From CAZRIE01 sp964600075 (lineage in GTDB: Bacteria; Bacteroidota; Bacteroidia; Flavobacteriales; Flavobacteriaceae): a DNA stretch of 43,401 nt. Position 1 is the stretch's first letter. The number at the start of each line of letters is the position of its first letter. The stretch is taken from the NCBI GenBank assembly GCA_964600075.1, contig CAZRIE010000026.1, positions 1 to 43,401 of the forward strand, read 5' to 3'. Below are positions 42,801 to 43,401 of this stretch, in pieces. The notes beneath the pieces were generated by a model. The model saw only the letters and a list, made by a program, of their open reading frames with translations. It ran no database searches and was not told the origin of the DNA. The position numbers were made by a program, and so were the translations under genes.

Positions 42801-43227
42801 TAATGTCGACCATGGTCACGCCGGTATTGAAACCGTCATTATTTGTTATTCCGGCCGTTTGGGTAACATCCTTGAATTTGAGATTACCTTGGTTCAGATA
42901 AAGTTTATCTTGAGATGAATTAGATGTAAAATAAAGGTCTACGTAACCATCGTCGTTAACATCTCCAGCCGCTACGCCACCGCCGATATAGGTGTACATA
43001 TATTGGTAGTAGTTCGATTCCAAAGTTTCCTCCAAAGTATTTACGAAGTCGATGCCTGATTCGTTTGAAGTAATCGAGGTAAACAAATATTCGTTTGGTA
43101 TCTTATCCTTACCATTTTCATCGTTTTTTTTAAACGTATCACAAGAATGGAAACCCGAAAGAAATGCAAGGAAAATCCCGACTGCAAACAGCTTTCTTAA
43201 CAGGCAATATAATCTTGAAAGTACCAT
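39850..43227 (-). CDS. CRTAC1/ASPIC-UnbV VCBS-repeat lipoprotein
   Basis: This exported protein of 1125 aa (from ATG 43227; an ATG 13 codons upstream would hide the leader) has a signal with a probable lipobox FLSGFHSC. About fourteen FG-GAP/VCBS calcium-binding blades follow (DVNDDGYVDLYF, DINNDGFLDIYV, DYDNDGDIDLFLGG, DIDNDGDKDIVAGN). An ASPIC/UnbV domain lies near residues 570-645 (GLGAMVHLNFEDGTQQIRQL, VYWPDGKFQELSNV). The family forms large beta-propeller surface proteins, often beside SusC/SusD pairs in marine Bacteroidetes. No SusCD is inside the window, so they may lie just beyond its right edge. The function is binding or scaffolding at the cell surface (inference). Confidence 0.9.
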   Translation of the reverse strand: MVLSRLYCLLRKLFAVGIFLAFLSGFHSCDTFKKNDENGKDKIPNEYLFTSITSNESGIDFVNTLEETLESNYYQYMYTYIGGGVAAGDVNDDGYVDLYFTSNSSQDKLYLNQGNLKFKDVTQTAGITNNDGFNTGVTMVDINNDGFLDIYVSRGGWKDEGNKFDNLLYVNNGDETFTERAEEMGLADSNRTIQATFFDYDKDNDVDVYISNTPDIQSRTQILNLDKIQKDPKTLELKGSDRLYNNDGNGHFTDVSRKAGLQFDIGFGLNPQIGDMNNDGWPDIYVCNDFNVPDLAYVNNGDGTFTESRDSVFKHMSFNSMGSDMADINNDGLMDLLTLDMNPEDYVRSKTTMAMTSIADFQKMVENGYHYQYMHNMLQLNNGNGTFSEISKMSSMANTDWSWALLSADFDLDGLNDIFITNGVYRDVIDRDKNNEILEILRANKRKPTDEDFLQFAQMLPQQKLNNYFFKNKGDYTFEDTSNTWADEEPSFSNGAIYADLDNDGDLDVVVSNINDEATVLRNNSTNSGQNSYLEVDFNGPEKNKYGLGAMVHLNFEDGTQQIRQLTNTRGFLSSVSNTIHFGLGDRSKIKSLQVYWPDGKFQELSNVEANQLLKVNYASAIQRSEAEDREASLFVKRKSDYVHTDPYFNDYDLQILLPHKLSQTGPGIAKGDVNGDNIEDVYLGGGHKQAGQLLYGNSKGGFSKKVLSVFQKDKEHEDVGATFFDADNDGDQDLYVVSGSYEFNTNPRLLVDRLYINDGNGNFNRSADAIPEVGIAGSVIVPSDYDNDGDIDLFLGGRVITGRYPYPASSLLLVNDGGKFSFQNDALAPQLNSIGLVTDAVWTDINSDKKIDLVVTGEWMGIQVFLNQDNQLIRSDEYKTLDEAVGWWNELLVVDIDNDGDKDIVAGNLGLNYKFHASPEKPFEIYTSDFDLNGSEDVILTKEYKGRQVPVRGKSCMTQQLPHLAQTIPTYNDFASKDLKGIVGQGIESALHYKATEFRSGIFINDGNQNFSFRPFDNVVQTSPINSIIFEDFDKDGNKDLLMAGNNYQSEVETTRADAGIGTFLKGIGNGDFEYVPNLKSGFYADKDVRNMVFIKTNNGNAVFVANNNDAHDLFSVVNTLGEF

Positions 43228-43401
43228 AAATACGAATTCAAAGGGGTCAACTGATTTATTTTCCAAAATACGAAGTTTATTGCAAAAGTCATGAACAACC
43301 AGTGGTTTTTTCTGATATGAAAAAAATACAAAGTGTTTCTAATTCAAAGTTTAGAGGTCAGTAGATAAACACCTAACTTTAATTTCAATAAAAATAGCGA
43401 T

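Noticed and set aside
1..43401. CRISPR arrays, tRNA or rRNA genes, riboswitches, integrases
   Set aside because: No regularly spaced repeats, cloverleaf-like genes, attachment-site duplications or recombinase motifs were found by reading both strands.
43227..43401. Promoter of the CRTAC1-like gene (TTTTG and TATTTTGG near 43270-43295)
   Set aside because: The elements resemble the flavobacterial promoter, but the spacing (about 12 nt) is too short and the -7 box is imperfect.

Overview
The window reads as chromosomal DNA of a marine, algal-polysaccharide-degrading member of the Flavobacteriaceae (Zobellia, Maribacter or Arenibacter type). The pointers are moderately AT-rich sequence, a Bacteroidetes-type promoter (TTTG - 22 nt - TACTTTTG) ahead of the ABC gene, many lipoproteins, and the gene content: two GH117 enzymes, S1 sulfatases, DUF5107/TPR, CBM9-like, PVC-type cytochrome and CRTAC1-like proteins. 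I see no tRNA, rRNA, CRISPR array, intact insertion sequence, SusC/SusD pair or phage module.

Layout. 1-4.3 kb is housekeeping: folE, a LolD-like ABC ATPase, a CPBP membrane protease, a TIGR02757 protein and a membrane-anchored beta-lactamase-fold serine hydrolase. 4.4-5.5 kb is a heavily decayed Tat-exported Gfo/Idh/MocA oxidoreductase. 5.6-10.7 kb holds two small conserved hypotheticals, an exported SGNH hydrolase, an exported Gfo/Idh/MocA oxidoreductase and a cytochrome c/beta-propeller lipoprotein. 10.7-14.0 kb is an unrecognised 741-aa protein between two decayed copies of the 5' end of one FAD oxidoreductase gene. 14.1-21.6 kb (+) is a probable operon: small exported protein, sulfatase, DUF5107-TPR protein, CBM9-like protein, sulfatase. 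21.6-30.5 kb (-) holds a DgoD-like dehydratase broken by two amber codons, an ACS-family MFS transporter, a truncated exported relic, a Tat-exported xylose-isomerase-like protein, a 1021-aa PVC-type cytochrome, a REPIN-like element and a DUF5060 candidate glycoside hydrolase. 30.6-38.0 kb (-) is the clearest metabolic module. 38.0-43.3 kb holds a broken AraC-type regulator, an IclR regulator and a CRTAC1/ASPIC-UnbV lipoprotein.

How it works together. The 30.9-38.0 kb operon encodes two GH117 lipoproteins (exo-alpha-1,3-(3,6-anhydro)-L-galactosidase family), an aldehyde dehydrogenase fitting 3,6-anhydro-L-galactose dehydrogenase, an enolase-superfamily enzyme fitting 3,6-anhydro-L-galactonate cycloisomerase, and an MDR alcohol dehydrogenase plus a KduD-like SDR. 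These last two together could invert C5 of 2-keto-3-deoxy-L-galactonate through a 2,5-diketo intermediate to give 2-keto-3-deoxy-D-gluconate. This is the known route for the anhydro-sugar of agar and porphyran. KDG kinase, KDPG aldolase, endo-agarases and SusCD are not in the window. The surrounding sulfatases, CBM9 and DUF5060 proteins suggest sulfated galactan side reactions. The exported Gfo/Idh, exported xylose-isomerase-like protein and two heme proteins suggest a periplasmic sugar-oxidation branch (inference).

A strong second theme is decay. At least eight broken genes are visible, including a mosaic scar that joins the 5' end of galM, an internal sulfatase piece and what looks like the 3' end of a GH2 gene within 380 bp. 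The locus looks like a once larger utilisation cluster that is being trimmed.
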